The notes: generated by a model not told the origin, from the sequence alone. DNA of 64,000 bases from an uncultured Lachnospiraceae bacterium (GCA_947632555.1 CANRPU010000005.1:1-64000), one strand, 5' to 3'; positions 34,224 through 43,905 are shown, numbered from the stretch's first letter. Program-made: numbers and translations.

Positions 34224-34435
34224 GGTCTTCTCCTCCCTGTATCTCAAATTTTTCCCTGTTATTTTAACACAACCGCGTAAAAGTTTCCATACGTTCTCAC
34301 CGCGGCAGGAAAATTTTTCAATTTCCGTGTATAAAACCGTTTTCCGTGTCAATACTAACAGTAACCGAAGACGGAACCCCCTCTTTCTTCGGCCGCATTT
34401 ACCAAGGATAAATGAATACTTATCCTCTCCTAAAT

Positions 34436-34466
34436 AAAGTTCCCGGCTCGGCGAGCCGGGAACTTT
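34436..34466 (-). terminator. Terminator after the YkgJ-family gene, possibly bidirectional
   Basis: AAAGTTCCCGGCTCG and CGAGCCGGGAACTTT form a 15-bp perfect stem with a single-base loop core, overlapping the stop codon of the YkgJ-family gene. T-rich tails are present on both strands (TTTATTT on minus, TTTTATTTT on plus). Confidence 0.85.
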
Positions 34467-34987
34467 TATTTTGACTCCCGATCAGGCGCCGGTCTGCTCA
34501 TAAGGATTGGAAATCCCTCTTTGTAGTCTTTGATCACAAATGGATGCCGCCGGGCGTAGCGGTAGATCTTCTCCCCCAGTCCCTCTTCCACCAGCCTTTT
34601 TAATTCCTCGGAAGGCGTCTTTCCCATTTTGGGACAGGTGGGGGTCAGCGCGATCACAAGCGCCCCATCTTCTTTTTCCATGATACGCAGAGGCCATATC
34701 TTGCAGTCGAACGGTTTGTCTTCTTCGGCCAGAGTACAGCCCCTCTCCCGATCCAGAAAATAGCAGGGGGCCTCCTCCCCGGGATCATTTGTCAGATATC
34801 TGTCCGACAGATCCATCCGCCCGTACCGCTCTTTGTTCTTCTCCCACAGGAATCCATACCCGCGGGCCTCCAGTTTTTCTACGGTATCCGGGGGAAACAG
34901 CGGCGTTTCCCACAGGCTCTGCCTGCGAAAGGCACAGCAGAACCCGCATTTCGCGCAGTCCTCCCGGGACAATACAGATGACAACAT
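34466..34987 (-). CDS. YkgJ family cysteine cluster protein
   Basis: Protein of 173 residues with the YkgJ/UPF0153 cysteine pattern: CAKCGFCC at residues 11-18, then Cys in EEAPCYFL, GCTLAEEDKPFDCKIWPL and TCPK. The cluster is thought to bind zinc or an iron-sulfur centre; no function is established. The ATG at 34987 shares its first base with the stop of the DUF2156 gene (TAATG), and GAGGAG lies upstream, so translation is coupled. Third gene of map-DUF2156-YkgJ, closed by the terminator at 34436-34466. Confidence 0.88.
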   Translation of the reverse strand: MLSSVLSREDCAKCGFCCAFRRQSLWETPLFPPDTVEKLEARGYGFLWEKNKERYGRMDLSDRYLTNDPGEEAPCYFLDRERGCTLAEEDKPFDCKIWPLRIMEKEDGALVIALTPTCPKMGKTPSEELKRLVEEGLGEKIYRYARRHPFVIKDYKEGFPILMSRPAPDRESK

Positions 34988-35883
34988 TATATCCCACTCC
35001 TCGCGCTGTATTTTTGAAGCAGAAGCCTGGGATGGTAGGAAAGCTTGGCTTTCCGCAGCCCTTCCATCCCGATATCCTCTTCTCTGTTGATCCACTCATA
35101 GCACGTCAGCCTTTCGGCGTACAGCTGATTGATCGCGCTGTAGCCGCCGTTTACCGCGTACTCGTCGTTTACCTTTTCGTAGTGGATATCGCAGACGTCC
35201 CCGTTGATGCGGGAGGAAATGGTCATGCCCGCAGGTGTTCCGTCCGCGTAGAGCACCGCGCCCTCAAAGCCCAGCTCTTCCATATTCCGCAGCGCCTCCC
35301 AGATGGCGTTCCGTTCCGACATCTGGGAATAATTGGCGTTTTCCTGATGGGCGTGATGCCATCTTTCCTCCACCGTCCACGCGTCTTCAATGTTCTCCCC
35401 GGTGATCGGACGCAGTTCTATCCTGTCATAAGCGCGGCAGAACTGCCGCACATGATTCTTTTTCTTATGGTAATTTCTGCCGGGCAGTTCCGCCAGATCC
35501 CGGGACAGATAGAGATAATCCGCGTCACCCTCGTTACAGGAAAACGCGAAACGTCCGGGATATATCTCTTCCAGCAGACCCTTCTGGACTTCCGTGAGCA
35601 GACAGAAACACAGCGTTTCCTTCCGCTTTGCGGCGTACCCGTCCAGCTCCTTCAGCGCGGCTTCCACATCTCCCCTGCCCACGGGAAACGTATATCCATG
35701 CCTCCACAGGCCGCTGTAGCGGCGTATCAGAAAATCCCCGCAGCGGCAGATCGTCGTATGGTACTTGTTCCGTAACAGATAAATATTTCCAAAGGCCAGA
35801 TCGCTGCCCCGCTCGCCGGTTAAGGAAACCAGTTCCTCCACCCAGCCGCGGTCTTTGATGTTCGGCGCCGCAAATTCCAACAT
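34987..35883 (-). CDS. DUF2156 domain protein (phosphatidylglycerol lysyltransferase-like fold)
   Basis: Protein of 298 residues with two GNAT-like halves, as in the C-terminal domain of MprF and in FemX-type enzymes. Recognisable parts are DLAFGNIYLLRNKYHTTICRCGDFLIRRY, the DYLYLSRDLAELPGRNYHKKKNHVRQFCRAYD motif (typical of DUF2156) and AVLYADGTPAGMTISSRING...VHYEKVNDEYAVNGGYSAINQLYAERL. There is no membrane domain, unlike full MprF. It may transfer an aminoacyl group from tRNA, but the acceptor is unknown. AAAGGAAA precedes the ATG. It lies 27 bp after map. Confidence 0.82.
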   Translation of the reverse strand: MLEFAAPNIKDRGWVEELVSLTGERGSDLAFGNIYLLRNKYHTTICRCGDFLIRRYSGLWRHGYTFPVGRGDVEAALKELDGYAAKRKETLCFCLLTEVQKGLLEEIYPGRFAFSCNEGDADYLYLSRDLAELPGRNYHKKKNHVRQFCRAYDRIELRPITGENIEDAWTVEERWHHAHQENANYSQMSERNAIWEALRNMEELGFEGAVLYADGTPAGMTISSRINGDVCDIHYEKVNDEYAVNGGYSAINQLYAERLTCYEWINREEDIGMEGLRKAKLSYHPRLLLQKYSARSGI

Positions 35884-35910
35884 TCCGTTTCCTTTCTGCC
35901 TGCATGGGGC

Positions 35911-36786
35911 TTACCAGCAAAGGACTTCGCTGCCCTCTTCCGTCACCAGCACCATGATCTCCCACTGGGCGGAGGGAAGACCGTCCTCCGTATACACCTC
36001 CCAGCCGTTTTTATCATCTATATAAATGTCCGCTTTCCCCATATTGATCATGGGTTCAATGGTAAATATCATTCCCGGCACCATCAGCATCTCTTCGCCC
36101 CGGCGGGTATTGTATCCTACCCAGGGTTCCTCATGAAACGCCAGGCCTACGCCGTGGCCGCCGATCTCCCGCACCACCGTGCAGCCGTTGGCAAACGCGT
36201 GGTCATGCACCGCCTGCCCCATATCGCCTAAAAATCCCCAGGGTTTTACCTCCTTCAGTCCCAGTTCCACGCACTCCTTCGCTACCCGTACCAGTTTTTC
36301 CTTTTCCGGGCTGATCTCCCCTATACAGAACATACGGGAGGAATCGGAAAAATAGCCGTTTAGAATGGTGGAGCAGTCCACATTGATAATATCCCCCGGC
36401 TTCAGGATCACGTCTTTGGAAGGGAAACCGTGGCAGACCTGCTCATTTACGGAAGTGCAGACGCTGTAAGGATATCCTTCATAGTGCAGAGGCGCCGGTA
36501 TGCCGCCCATGTCCGTAGTCATCTCATAGACGATCCTGTCTATTTCCGCCGTGTTCATCCCCGCCTGTATATGCGCTTCAATATAATCCAGCACCGCGAT
36601 GTTGATCCTGCAGCTCTCCTTGATTCCGGCAATCTGTTCCGGCCCCTTAAGCAGCTCCCGTCCCGGCACCATATGGCCGGCTCTGGCAAATCCCTGTATC
36701 TTCTCATCCAGCGCCTGATGGCAGACCTTGTATTTTCTGCCGCTTCCGCACCAGCAGGGATCGTTTCTCCCCAGCTTCTCCGTCAT
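35911..36786 (-). CDS. map: Methionine aminopeptidase type I with SEC-C zinc motif
   Basis: Removes the initiator methionine from nascent proteins; 291 residues. The N-terminal ~25 residues carry a SEC-C motif (RNDPCWCGSGRKYKVCH) that may aid ribosome binding. The pita-bread catalytic domain has the metal ligands in INVDCSTILNGYFSDSSRMF (two Asp), GGHGVGLAFHEEPWV (His), IFTIEPMI (Glu) and SAQWEIMVLVTEEG (Glu). AAGGGA precedes the ATG. The promoter TTGCAT-17-TATAAT is at 36820-36848. Heads a transcript with the DUF2156 and YkgJ genes; many Clostridia carry a second map in the ribosomal-protein operon, not visible here. Confidence 0.95.
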   Translation of the reverse strand: MTEKLGRNDPCWCGSGRKYKVCHQALDEKIQGFARAGHMVPGRELLKGPEQIAGIKESCRINIAVLDYIEAHIQAGMNTAEIDRIVYEMTTDMGGIPAPLHYEGYPYSVCTSVNEQVCHGFPSKDVILKPGDIINVDCSTILNGYFSDSSRMFCIGEISPEKEKLVRVAKECVELGLKEVKPWGFLGDMGQAVHDHAFANGCTVVREIGGHGVGLAFHEEPWVGYNTRRGEEMLMVPGMIFTIEPMINMGKADIYIDDKNGWEVYTEDGLPSAQWEIMVLVTEEGSEVLCW

Positions 36787-36819
36787 GAAGATCCCTTCTT
36801 TCCTGTAAATGACAGAGTT

Positions 36820-36848
36820 ATTATATAACCATACCTTATATTATGCAA
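36820..36848 (-). promoter_or_regulatory. Promoter of map
   Basis: On the minus strand TTGCAT (36843-36848) and TATAAT (36820-36825) with a 17-bp spacer, 34 bp upstream of the start codon. Confidence 0.7.
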
Positions 36849-36879
36849 ATAAAATATCTATAAAGATCCGCCTGAAAGA

Positions 36880-36908
36880 TTGTCCGCGGCCTCCGTTTGT
36901 AGTAAGAT
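36880..36908 (+). promoter_or_regulatory. Promoter of the LysR-HAD pair
   Basis: TTGTCC (36880-36885) and TAAGAT (36903-36908) with a 17-bp spacer, divergent from the map promoter. Confidence 0.6.
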
Positions 36909-36943
36909 AGAAAAGAGTGCCGCCGGCAGAAAGGAGTTCTCCC

Positions 36944-37864
36944 ATGATCGCCAATCTGGAATACTACAAAGTATTTTATTATGTTGCCAGGACCGGTTCC
37001 CTGACCAGGGCCGCGGAAATACTGTCCATTTCCCAGCCGGCGGTCAGCCAGTCCATGCGGCTTCTGGAAGAACAGGTGGGCGCCAGGCTCTTTTCCCGTA
37101 TCTCCAGGGGCGTGAAACTGACGGCGGAAGGCGAACTGCTTTACTCCTACACCGCCGCCGGCTATGAACAGCTGGAGGCCGGCGAACAGAAGCTGAAGCA
37201 GATGTTAAACCTGGAACTGGGCGAGATCCATATCGGCGCCAGCGACATGACGCTGCAGTTTTACCTGCTGCCCTACCTGGAACGCTTCCATGAGCTTTAC
37301 CCCTCCATCAAGGTGGTGGTCACCAACGCTCCCACTCCCGAAACCCTGCGGAACCTGCGCGGCGGGCAGATCGACTTCGGCATCGTTTCCACGCCTTTTC
37401 CGGAAAAGGACGGCCTGTCCGCCACGCCGGTGCGGACCATACAGGATACCTTTATCTGCGGCAGACGGTTTACCGCCTACAAAAACAAAACTCTGGATCT
37501 TTCCGAATTAAACCGCCTTCCCATCATCTGCCTGGAAAAAAACACCAGCAGCCGCAGTTATATGGACGATTTTCTTTCCGCGAACGGCGTGGTGCTGCAG
37601 CCGGAATTTGAACTGGCTACCAGCGACATGGTGGTGCAGTTCGTACTTCGCAACCTGGGCGTGGGCTGCGTGGTACGGGATTTCGCCCTGCCGCATTTAC
37701 AGTCCGGGAAACTTTTTGAGCTGCGCTTTAATAAAATGATCCCTCCCAGAGAATTCTGTGTGGTGACCGCCGCGAAAGGCCCTCTCTCCGCCGCTGCCGC
37801 CAAATTGCTGGAGGTCATTCGGAAAGGTTCTTCCCCCGAAGGAACCGGAAAGGATACGCTATGA
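36944..37864 (+). CDS. LysR family transcriptional regulator
   Basis: Regulator of 306 residues. The N-terminal winged helix is NLEYYKVFYYVARTGSLTRAAEILSISQPAVSQSMRLLEEQVGARLFSR, followed by the linker helix and a two-lobed effector-binding domain (GEIHIGASDMTLQFYLLPYL, QIDFGIVSTPFP, VVQFVLRNLGVGCVVRDFALPH). AAAGGAG is seven bases before the ATG at 36944. It overlaps the HAD hydrolase gene by 4 bp. Regulators of this type normally control a divergent gene, here map, or a distant target; the effector is unknown. Confidence 0.92.
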   Translation: MIANLEYYKVFYYVARTGSLTRAAEILSISQPAVSQSMRLLEEQVGARLFSRISRGVKLTAEGELLYSYTAAGYEQLEAGEQKLKQMLNLELGEIHIGASDMTLQFYLLPYLERFHELYPSIKVVVTNAPTPETLRNLRGGQIDFGIVSTPFPEKDGLSATPVRTIQDTFICGRRFTAYKNKTLDLSELNRLPIICLEKNTSSRSYMDDFLSANGVVLQPEFELATSDMVVQFVLRNLGVGCVVRDFALPHLQSGKLFELRFNKMIPPREFCVVTAAKGPLSAAAAKLLEVIRKGSSPEGTGKDTL

Positions 37865-38472
37865 TAAAAACCGTGATCTTTGATATCGGAAATGTGCTGA
37901 CAAGATTCTGCTGGAATGAGTATTTCGCGGATTTTCACTGGGACGAACAGCTGCTGCGGCGGCTGGCTGCCGCCACCGTTCTGAGCGAGGACTGGGTGGA
38001 ATACGATCTGGGCAATTTAAGCGACGAAGAAGTGCTCTCGCTCTTTATTGAAAACGATCCCGCCATCGAAAAGGAACTGCGCGCTTCCCTCCTCTGTGTC
38101 AGAGGCATTATAAGAAAATGCGATTACGCCATTCCCTGGATCGAGGAGCTGAAGAGCAGAGGGCTGCAGGTGCTTTATCTGTCCAATTTTTCCCGAAAAG
38201 TACTGATCGACTGTATGGATGCCATGGACTTCCTCCCTTATACGGACGGCGGCATCTTTTCTTTCAAGGTGCACAAGGTCAAACCGGACGCCGCCATTTA
38301 CCGCATCCTGCTGCGAACCTATTCCCTCGCCGCGGACGAATGCGTATTTCTGGACGATACGCCGGAAAATATCAAAGCCGCGGAGGCGCTTGGCATCCAC
38401 GGCATTGTATTTCAGAATATAGAACAGGCAAAGAACGCGCTGAACCGTTACCTGTCAGATCCTTCCTTGTGA
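37861..38472 (+). CDS. HAD family hydrolase
   Basis: Phosphatase-type enzyme of 203 residues. Motif I is VIFDIGNVL, with the nucleophile Asp followed by Gly in the place of the usual second Asp, as in the YihX-like group; motif II is VLYLSNFS; motif III is the Lys in KVHKVKPDAAIY; motif IV is CVFLDDTPENI. The helical cap lies between motifs I and II. Likely substrate is a sugar phosphate or nucleotide, not determinable. The ATG overlaps the LysR stop (ATGA). Its 3' end overlaps the convergent small membrane-protein gene by 25 bp. Confidence 0.9.
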   Translation: MIKTVIFDIGNVLTRFCWNEYFADFHWDEQLLRRLAAATVLSEDWVEYDLGNLSDEEVLSLFIENDPAIEKELRASLLCVRGIIRKCDYAIPWIEELKSRGLQVLYLSNFSRKVLIDCMDAMDFLPYTDGGIFSFKVHKVKPDAAIYRILLRTYSLAADECVFLDDTPENIKAAEALGIHGIVFQNIEQAKNALNRYLSDPSL

Positions 38473-38723
38473 GTATAATCTTCCGGATCCTCCATCAGGT
38501 GCAGGTCCGCGATGGTGTCCTTCCCCGCGGTCTGCCCGTAGATCCAGATAAAGATCCAGGCAAGCAGCGGGACCGCCACCGTACACAGCAGGCAGACGCG
38601 AAACAGGCTGCCCGCCGCGGTAGTATCAAAAATCGCCGTAAGCAGCGTGGCCACATACAGTCCCACCAGCAGGACCACCGCTGTCAGCGCCGCTATCCGT
38701 TTTACATTCTTTTTCTTTTTCAT
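38448..38723 (-). CDS. Small membrane protein downstream of purA
   Basis: Not recognised. Product of 91 residues with a lysine-rich start (MKKKKNVKR), two hydrophobic helices (IAALTAVVLLVGLYVATLLTAIF and LFRVCLLCTVAVPLLAWIFIWIYG) and an acidic C-terminal tail (LHLMEDPEDYTHKE). GGAGAGG precedes the ATG, which lies 21 bp after purA, so it is probably co-transcribed with purA. Similar short membrane proteins are common in Lachnospiraceae; no role can be stated. Confidence 0.7.
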   Translation of the reverse strand: MKKKKNVKRIAALTAVVLLVGLYVATLLTAIFDTTAAGSLFRVCLLCTVAVPLLAWIFIWIYGQTAGKDTIADLHLMEDPEDYTHKEGSDR

Positions 38724-38744
38724 CCTGCCTCTCCATTCATCCGT

Positions 38745-40049
38745 TCAGACGGTCTGTGCCTGCTTCAGGGGACTTTTCCGATAGATGATGTCCTCTCTGC
38801 CCGGCCCGTTGCTCACCATGGTGATGGGGAAACCTATCTGCTCCTCGATAAACTCCACATATTTTCTGCAGTTTTCCGGAAGTTCCTCATAATTTTTGAT
38901 CCCCCGGATATCGCATTTCCAGCCGGGCAGCGCCTTCCATACCGGTTTCGCCTTCTCCAGCTTTGTGGTAACGGGGAAGTCCGTGGTGATTTCTCCGTCT
39001 ATCTCATAGCCTACGCAGACGGGGATCTCATCCAGATATCCCAAAACGTCCAGGACCGTAAACGCCACGTCCGTAGCGCCCTGCATGCGGCAGCCGTATT
39101 TGGAAGCCACGCAGTCAAACCAGCCCATTCTTCTGGGCCGTCCCGTAGTGGCGCCGTACTCTCCGCCGTCACCCCCTCTTCTGCGCAGTTCATCCGCTTC
39201 TTCTCCAAAGATCTCCGAAACAAAGGCTCCCGCGCCCACCGCGGAAGAATACGCTTTGCAGACAGTCACGATCTCTTTGATCTCATAAGGCGGCAGCCCC
39301 GCGCCCACTGCCCCATAGGAGGCCAGAGTGGAAGAAGATGTGACCATGGGATAGATGCCGTGATCGGTATCCTTTAAGGTTCCCAGCTGGCCTTCCAGCA
39401 GAATGGTCTTTCCCTCCCGCAGCGCTTTGTAAAGAAAAGCGGAAACATCGCAGACATAGGGTGCTATCATATCCCGGTATTCCTCCAGAGTCCGCAAAAG
39501 TTCCTCCGCATCCAGAGGGTCCTTGTGATAGAGGTGCGTCAGCAGGATGTTCTTGGTTTCCAGTACCCGGTATACTTTTTCCCGCAGTACTTCCCCGTCG
39601 AACAGCTCATTGACCTGAAAGCCTATCTTGGCGTATTTATCCGAATAAAAAGGCGCGATACCCGATTTGGTAGAGCCAAAGGATTTCTTTCCCAGTCTTT
39701 CCTCCTCATACTGGTCAAAAAGAATATGATAGGGCATCACGATCTGCGCCCTGTCGGAAACCAGCAGCCTGGGCATGGGCACATTCCTGTCCGTAATGGA
39801 CTTCAGTTCCCCCATCAGGATCGGGATGTTCAGCGCCACGCCATTGCCGATAACGCTGGTGGTGTGTCCGTAGAACACGCCTGAGGGCAGAGTGTGCAGC
39901 GCGAATTTTCCGTAATTGTTCACAATGGTGTGTCCCGCGTTGGCGCCGCCCTGAAACCGGACCACAATATCCGCGTTCTCCGCCATCATGTCCGTGATCT
40001 TCCCTTTCCCTTCATCTCCCCAGTTGGCTCCCACAACCGCTTTTACCAT
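38745..40049 (-). CDS. purA: Adenylosuccinate synthase
   Basis: GTP-dependent enzyme of 434 residues that condenses IMP and aspartate to adenylosuccinate, the first committed step to AMP. The N-terminal phosphate-binding motif NWGDEGKGKITD and the IMP-site FQGGANAGHTIV are intact. GGAGG precedes the ATG. It has its own weak promoter (40070-40099) after the terminator that closes purC-purF-purB. The next enzyme, PurB, is encoded directly upstream. Compared with Bacillus PurA the region after YGATTGRPRRMGWFDCVA is typical. Confidence 0.96.
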   Translation of the reverse strand: MVKAVVGANWGDEGKGKITDMMAENADIVVRFQGGANAGHTIVNNYGKFALHTLPSGVFYGHTTSVIGNGVALNIPILMGELKSITDRNVPMPRLLVSDRAQIVMPYHILFDQYEEERLGKKSFGSTKSGIAPFYSDKYAKIGFQVNELFDGEVLREKVYRVLETKNILLTHLYHKDPLDAEELLRTLEEYRDMIAPYVCDVSAFLYKALREGKTILLEGQLGTLKDTDHGIYPMVTSSSTLASYGAVGAGLPPYEIKEIVTVCKAYSSAVGAGAFVSEIFGEEADELRRRGGDGGEYGATTGRPRRMGWFDCVASKYGCRMQGATDVAFTVLDVLGYLDEIPVCVGYEIDGEITTDFPVTTKLEKAKPVWKALPGWKCDIRGIKNYEELPENCRKYVEFIEEQIGFPITMVSNGPGREDIIYRKSPLKQAQTV

Positions 40050-40069
40050 TTATTTTTCCTCCATTTTAC

Positions 40070-40099
40070 ATAATATGACCGTCCGTTTCCGGGCGTAAA
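40070..40099 (-). promoter_or_regulatory. Putative promoter of purA
   Basis: On the minus strand TTTACG (40094-40099) and TATTAT (40070-40075), 18 bp apart. The -35 overlaps the T-run of the terminator after purB. Confidence 0.45.
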
Positions 40100-40127
40100 A
40101 AGGGGCAGGTGTAAAAACAACCTGCCC
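40097..40127 (-). terminator. Intrinsic terminator after purB
   Basis: GGGCAGGT (40103-40110) and ACCTGCCC (40120-40127) form an 8-bp stem; on the minus strand it is followed by CTTTTT. Ends the purC-purF-purB transcript. Confidence 0.8.
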
Positions 40128-40210
40128 GTCTTTACTTTATGATTATATCCGAAAATATTTTATAAGTAAAATCAATATTATTTATATGTATCATAAGTAC
40201 AACTTATGAT

Positions 40211-41644
40211 TTACACGTTGATAACGGCTTTCACGCCCAAAAGCTCTTTGTTCTCTTCCAGTATGGGCTGAATTACATTCCGCAGGAACGCTTCCGTCTG
40301 CTCCCTGGCCCGTCCGATATACCGGGAAGGCTCCATGCTCTTTTGCAGTTCTTCCAGAGAAAGATTGAACGCGGGATCCGCCGCTATCAGTTCCAGAAGA
40401 TTATTGTCCTTTCCCTCGGCCTTCACCGTTCTGCCCGCTTCCATGGACAGCTCACGGATCTTTTCATGCAGCTCCTGCCTGTCCCCTCCGGCCTTTACCG
40501 CATCCATCATGATATTTTCGGTAGCCATAAAGGGCAGCTCACTCAGCATATGTTTCTCAATGACCTTGGGATAGACCACCAGCCCGTCGGCTACGTTTAT
40601 ACACAGGTCCAGAATACCGTCCACCGCCAGAAATCCTTCGGGAATGGAAAGCCGCTTGTTGGCGGAATCGTCCAGCGTCCGCTCAAACCACTGGGTCGCG
40701 GAGGTAATGGCCGGATTGAGCGCGTCTATCATCACGTAACGGCTCAGGGAAGCGATCCGCTCGCTTCTCATGGGATTGCGTTTGTAGGCCATGGCGGAGG
40801 AACCTATCTGGCTCTTCTCAAAGGGCTCTTCCACTTCTTTCAAATGCTGCAGCAGCCGGATGTCGTTGCTCATCTTATGGGCGGAGGCCGCAATACCCGC
40901 CAGCACGTTCATCACCCTGGTATCCACTTTTCTGGAATAGGTCTGTCCGGATACGGGATAGCATTCCTTAAATCCCATTTTCCGCGCGATCATGGGATCT
41001 ATCCTGTCGATCTTCTCCTGGTCCCCGTCAAAGAGCTCCAGGAAAGAGGCCTGCGTGCCGGTGGTGCCCTTGGAACCCAGCAGCTTCATGGTGGAGAGCA
41101 CATAGTTTAAGTCTTCCAGATCCATGGAAAACTCCTGCAGCCAGAGGGTTGCCCTCTTGCCCACGGTAGTGGGCTGGGCAGGCTGAAAATGAGTAAACGC
41201 CAGCGTGGGCTGATCCTTGTATTTTCCGGCGAAATCCGCCAGCGCCGCGATCACGTTGACCAGTTTTTTCCTGACCAGTTTCAGCGCTTCCGTCATCACG
41301 ATGATATCGGTATTGTCCCCCACATAACAGGAGGTGGCGCCCAGATGGATAATGCCTTTCGCCTTCGGGCACTGCACGCCGTAGGCGTAGACATGGCTCA
41401 TCACGTCATGGCGCACTTCCTTTTCCCTTGCCTTCGCCACATCGTAATTGATGTCTTCCGCGTGGGCCTTCAGTTCCTCGATCTGCTCGTCGGTGATGGA
41501 CAGTCCCAGCTCCTTTTCCGTTTCCGCCAGAGCGATCCAGAGCTTTCTCCAGGTACGGAACTTCATGTCCTGTGAAAAAATATACTGCATTTCCTTACTG
41601 GCGTATCTCTCCGATAAGGGACTCTGATATATATCTGTGTTCAT
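40211..41644 (-). CDS. purB: Adenylosuccinate lyase
   Basis: Enzyme of 477 residues that cleaves both SAICAR and adenylosuccinate, releasing fumarate. Fumarase/aspartase superfamily motifs are present: [17 protein letters not shown] with the acid His region, and the signature loop [18 protein letters not shown] holding the catalytic Ser. The ribosome binding site is weak: AAAGG about 13 bases before the ATG. It lies 33 bp after purF and is the last gene of the purC-purF-purB unit. Confidence 0.96.
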   Translation of the reverse strand: MNTDIYQSPLSERYASKEMQYIFSQDMKFRTWRKLWIALAETEKELGLSITDEQIEELKAHAEDINYDVAKAREKEVRHDVMSHVYAYGVQCPKAKGIIHLGATSCYVGDNTDIIVMTEALKLVRKKLVNVIAALADFAGKYKDQPTLAFTHFQPAQPTTVGKRATLWLQEFSMDLEDLNYVLSTMKLLGSKGTTGTQASFLELFDGDQEKIDRIDPMIARKMGFKECYPVSGQTYSRKVDTRVMNVLAGIAASAHKMSNDIRLLQHLKEVEEPFEKSQIGSSAMAYKRNPMRSERIASLSRYVMIDALNPAITSATQWFERTLDDSANKRLSIPEGFLAVDGILDLCINVADGLVVYPKVIEKHMLSELPFMATENIMMDAVKAGGDRQELHEKIRELSMEAGRTVKAEGKDNNLLELIAADPAFNLSLEELQKSMEPSRYIGRAREQTEAFLRNVIQPILEENKELLGVKAVINV

Positions 41645-41677
41645 AAATGTAACCGTGCCTTTCTCATTCCTGATTGA

Positions 41678-43135
41678 TCAAGCTTCAAATTCTCCCCGGA
41701 TATCCTCCGCCGGCGGCTCCATGGGATAGCTTCCCGTAAAACAGCCCCTGCAGATATCCAGACCGCCCACTATCTCCTGCAGACGCTCTTCCCGCAGATA
41801 AGCCAGACTGTCCGCTCCGATGATCTCCCGAATCTCTTCCACGCTGCGGTTGTAAGCGATCAGCTGCTCTCTGGCAGGTACGTCCGTTCCGAAATAGCAG
41901 GGCCATAAAAAGGGCGGCGAGCTGACGCGCATATGCACTTCCCTGGCGCCGGCATCCCGCAGCATCCGCACGATGCGGTCCGAAGTGGTCCCGCGGACAA
42001 TAGAATCGTCGATCATGATGATCCGTTTTCCTGCCACCGGTTCCCTGACAGCGTTCAGCTTGACCTGCACGCTGCTCTCCCTGCTCTTCTGCCCCGGTTT
42101 GATAAAAGTCCTGCCCACATAGGCATTTTTTACAAAAGCGGTCCCGTAGGGGATCCCTGACTGCATGGCGTAGCCCATGGCGGCGCAGTTGCCGGACTCC
42201 GGCACTCCCACCACCATATCCGCTTCCACCGGGGAATCCATGGCCAGATATTTCCCGGCCAGGATGCGGGAGTTGTAAACGCTTTCCCCGTCTATATAAC
42301 TGTCAGGCCGGGCAAAGTAAATATACTCAAAGACGCAGCGGGCCGCTTTCCCCTCCGTCAGCGCGTGGGACATATCGGATTCGATCCCCTTTTCCGGAGA
42401 GATCGTCACGATCTCTCCCGGCCGCACATCCCGGATAAAATCAGCGCCCACCGTATCCAGCGCGCAGCTTTCACTGGCCAGCAGATAGGTGTTGTCCCGC
42501 TTTCCGATACAGAGGGGCCTGAATCCGAAAGGATCCCTGGCGCCTATCAGTTTGCGGGGGGACATGATGACCAGCGAATACGCACCCTTGATCTTGCGCA
42601 TGGCCCGTCCCACGGCTTCCTCCACCGTTTTGGAATTTAAACGTTCCCTGGCGATATAATAGGCGATGACCTCGGAATCAATGGTGGTCTGAAAAATGGC
42701 GCCGGTATATTCCAGTTCATGCCTGAGCTGGGGAGCGTTGATCAGATTCCCGTTATGCGCCAATCCCAGCGTGCCTTTCACATAGTTCAGGACCAGAGGC
42801 TGCGCGTTTTCCCGCGTAGAACTGCCCGCGGTGGAATAGCGCACGTGCCCGACGCCGATATCGCCTTTCAGCCTGCCGATGGTTTCCGCGTCAAATGCCT
42901 CGTTCACCAGTCCCATATCCTTGTGGCTCAGCACTTTTCCCTTGGGGCCCGCGGTATCGCTGACCGCGATCCCGCAGCTTTCCTGTCCTCTGTGCTGCAG
43001 AGCCAGAAGGCCGTAATAAATGGTGGAAGCCACGTTTCCGCCGTCCATATCATAGGCGCCGAAAACGCCGCATTCCTCTCTTAACTTGTCCTGTGTTTCC
43101 GTCTGTATGTAAATTTCGTCCTTCATCTTGCGCAC
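41678..43135 (-). CDS. purF: Amidophosphoribosyltransferase
   Basis: First committed enzyme of purine synthesis, making phosphoribosylamine from PRPP and glutamine; 485 residues from the GTG at 43135. This start shares its first base with the purC stop (TAGTG) and has AGGA eight bases upstream; an ATG three codons later is the alternative. A propeptide precedes the N-terminal nucleophile Cys22 (REECGVFGAYD). The glutaminase half has RYSTAGSS and the PRPP-binding motif is IIMIDDSIVRGTTS. Cysteines in DICRGCFTGSYP and elsewhere fit the iron-sulfur type known from Bacillus subtilis. Confidence 0.95.
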   Translation of the reverse strand: MRKMKDEIYIQTETQDKLREECGVFGAYDMDGGNVASTIYYGLLALQHRGQESCGIAVSDTAGPKGKVLSHKDMGLVNEAFDAETIGRLKGDIGVGHVRYSTAGSSTRENAQPLVLNYVKGTLGLAHNGNLINAPQLRHELEYTGAIFQTTIDSEVIAYYIARERLNSKTVEEAVGRAMRKIKGAYSLVIMSPRKLIGARDPFGFRPLCIGKRDNTYLLASESCALDTVGADFIRDVRPGEIVTISPEKGIESDMSHALTEGKAARCVFEYIYFARPDSYIDGESVYNSRILAGKYLAMDSPVEADMVVGVPESGNCAAMGYAMQSGIPYGTAFVKNAYVGRTFIKPGQKSRESSVQVKLNAVREPVAGKRIIMIDDSIVRGTTSDRIVRMLRDAGAREVHMRVSSPPFLWPCYFGTDVPAREQLIAYNRSVEEIREIIGADSLAYLREERLQEIVGGLDICRGCFTGSYPMEPPAEDIRGEFEA

Positions 43136-43842
43136 TATGCCAGTCCTAAGCGTTTAAATACCTCGTTATAGGCCTCTTCCACATTTCCCAGATCCCTGCG
43201 GAAACGGTCCTTGTCCAGCTTCTCATTGGTATTCACATCCCAAAGCCTGCAGGTGTCCGGCGAAGTTTCATCCGCCAGAATGATCTGTCCATGATAACGG
43301 CCGAACTCGATCTTAAAGTCAATCAATTTAATGCCGGCCTGTAAAAAGTAAGCCTTTAACACCTCATTCACCTTAAAGGCATATTTTTTGATGGTTTCGA
43401 TCTCTTCCCAGGTGGCCAGATTCAGCGCCCGCGCGAAGTAATCGTTGATCAGCGGATCGCCCAGCGCATCATTTTTATAAGAAAACTCCACGGTGGGTTC
43501 CTCGAAAGGAGTTCCCTCCGGCACGCCCAGACGCTTGGAAAAGCTGCCCGCCGCCACGTTCCGGATGATCACTTCCAGCGGTACGATCTCCACTTTCTTT
43601 ACCGCGGTTTCCCTGTCGCTCAGTTCCTCAATAAAATGCGTGGGAACGCCTTCTTTTTCCAGAAGCTGGAAAACATGATTGGTCATTTTGTTGTTTATGA
43701 CGCCCTTTCCTACAATGGTGCCCTTCTTTTCGCCGTTAAAAGCGGTGGCATCGTCTTTGTAATCCACGATCAGTACATCGGGGTCATCCGTCTTAAATAC
43801 TTTTTTTGCCTTTCCTTCGTAAAGCTGCTCCAGTTTTTTCAT
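43135..43842 (-). CDS. purC: SAICAR synthetase (phosphoribosylaminoimidazole-succinocarboxamide synthase)
   Basis: ATP-dependent ligase of 235 residues joining CAIR and aspartate. Family motifs are [10 protein letters not shown], the ADP-loop ALNATT-like [28 protein letters not shown] and [10 protein letters not shown], with [14 protein letters not shown] near the C-terminus. The ATG at 43842 has GGAGGAG upstream. The promoter at 43906-43934 starts the purC-purF-purB transcript. No purine riboswitch or PurBox is apparent in the short leader. Confidence 0.96.
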   Translation of the reverse strand: MKKLEQLYEGKAKKVFKTDDPDVLIVDYKDDATAFNGEKKGTIVGKGVINNKMTNHVFQLLEKEGVPTHFIEELSDRETAVKKVEIVPLEVIIRNVAAGSFSKRLGVPEGTPFEEPTVEFSYKNDALGDPLINDYFARALNLATWEEIETIKKYAFKVNEVLKAYFLQAGIKLIDFKIEFGRYHGQIILADETSPDTCRLWDVNTNEKLDKDRFRRDLGNVEEAYNEVFKRLGLA

Positions 43843-43905
43843 TGTTCTCCTCCACATTCTTTTTTGAGTTTATGGGCGGCAGGATTTTGCCCGTTCTCCT
43901 TTATC

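Noticed and set aside
34224-34435. TPP riboswitch upstream of the SsuA/THI5-like lipoprotein
   Set aside because: The conserved CTGAGA and ACCTGA blocks are absent; only GGTGAGA-like chance matches occur.
38118-39377. 419-codon plus-strand frame across the HAD, small membrane-protein and purA genes
   Set aside because: It spans three better-supported genes and has no ribosome binding site or recognisable domain.
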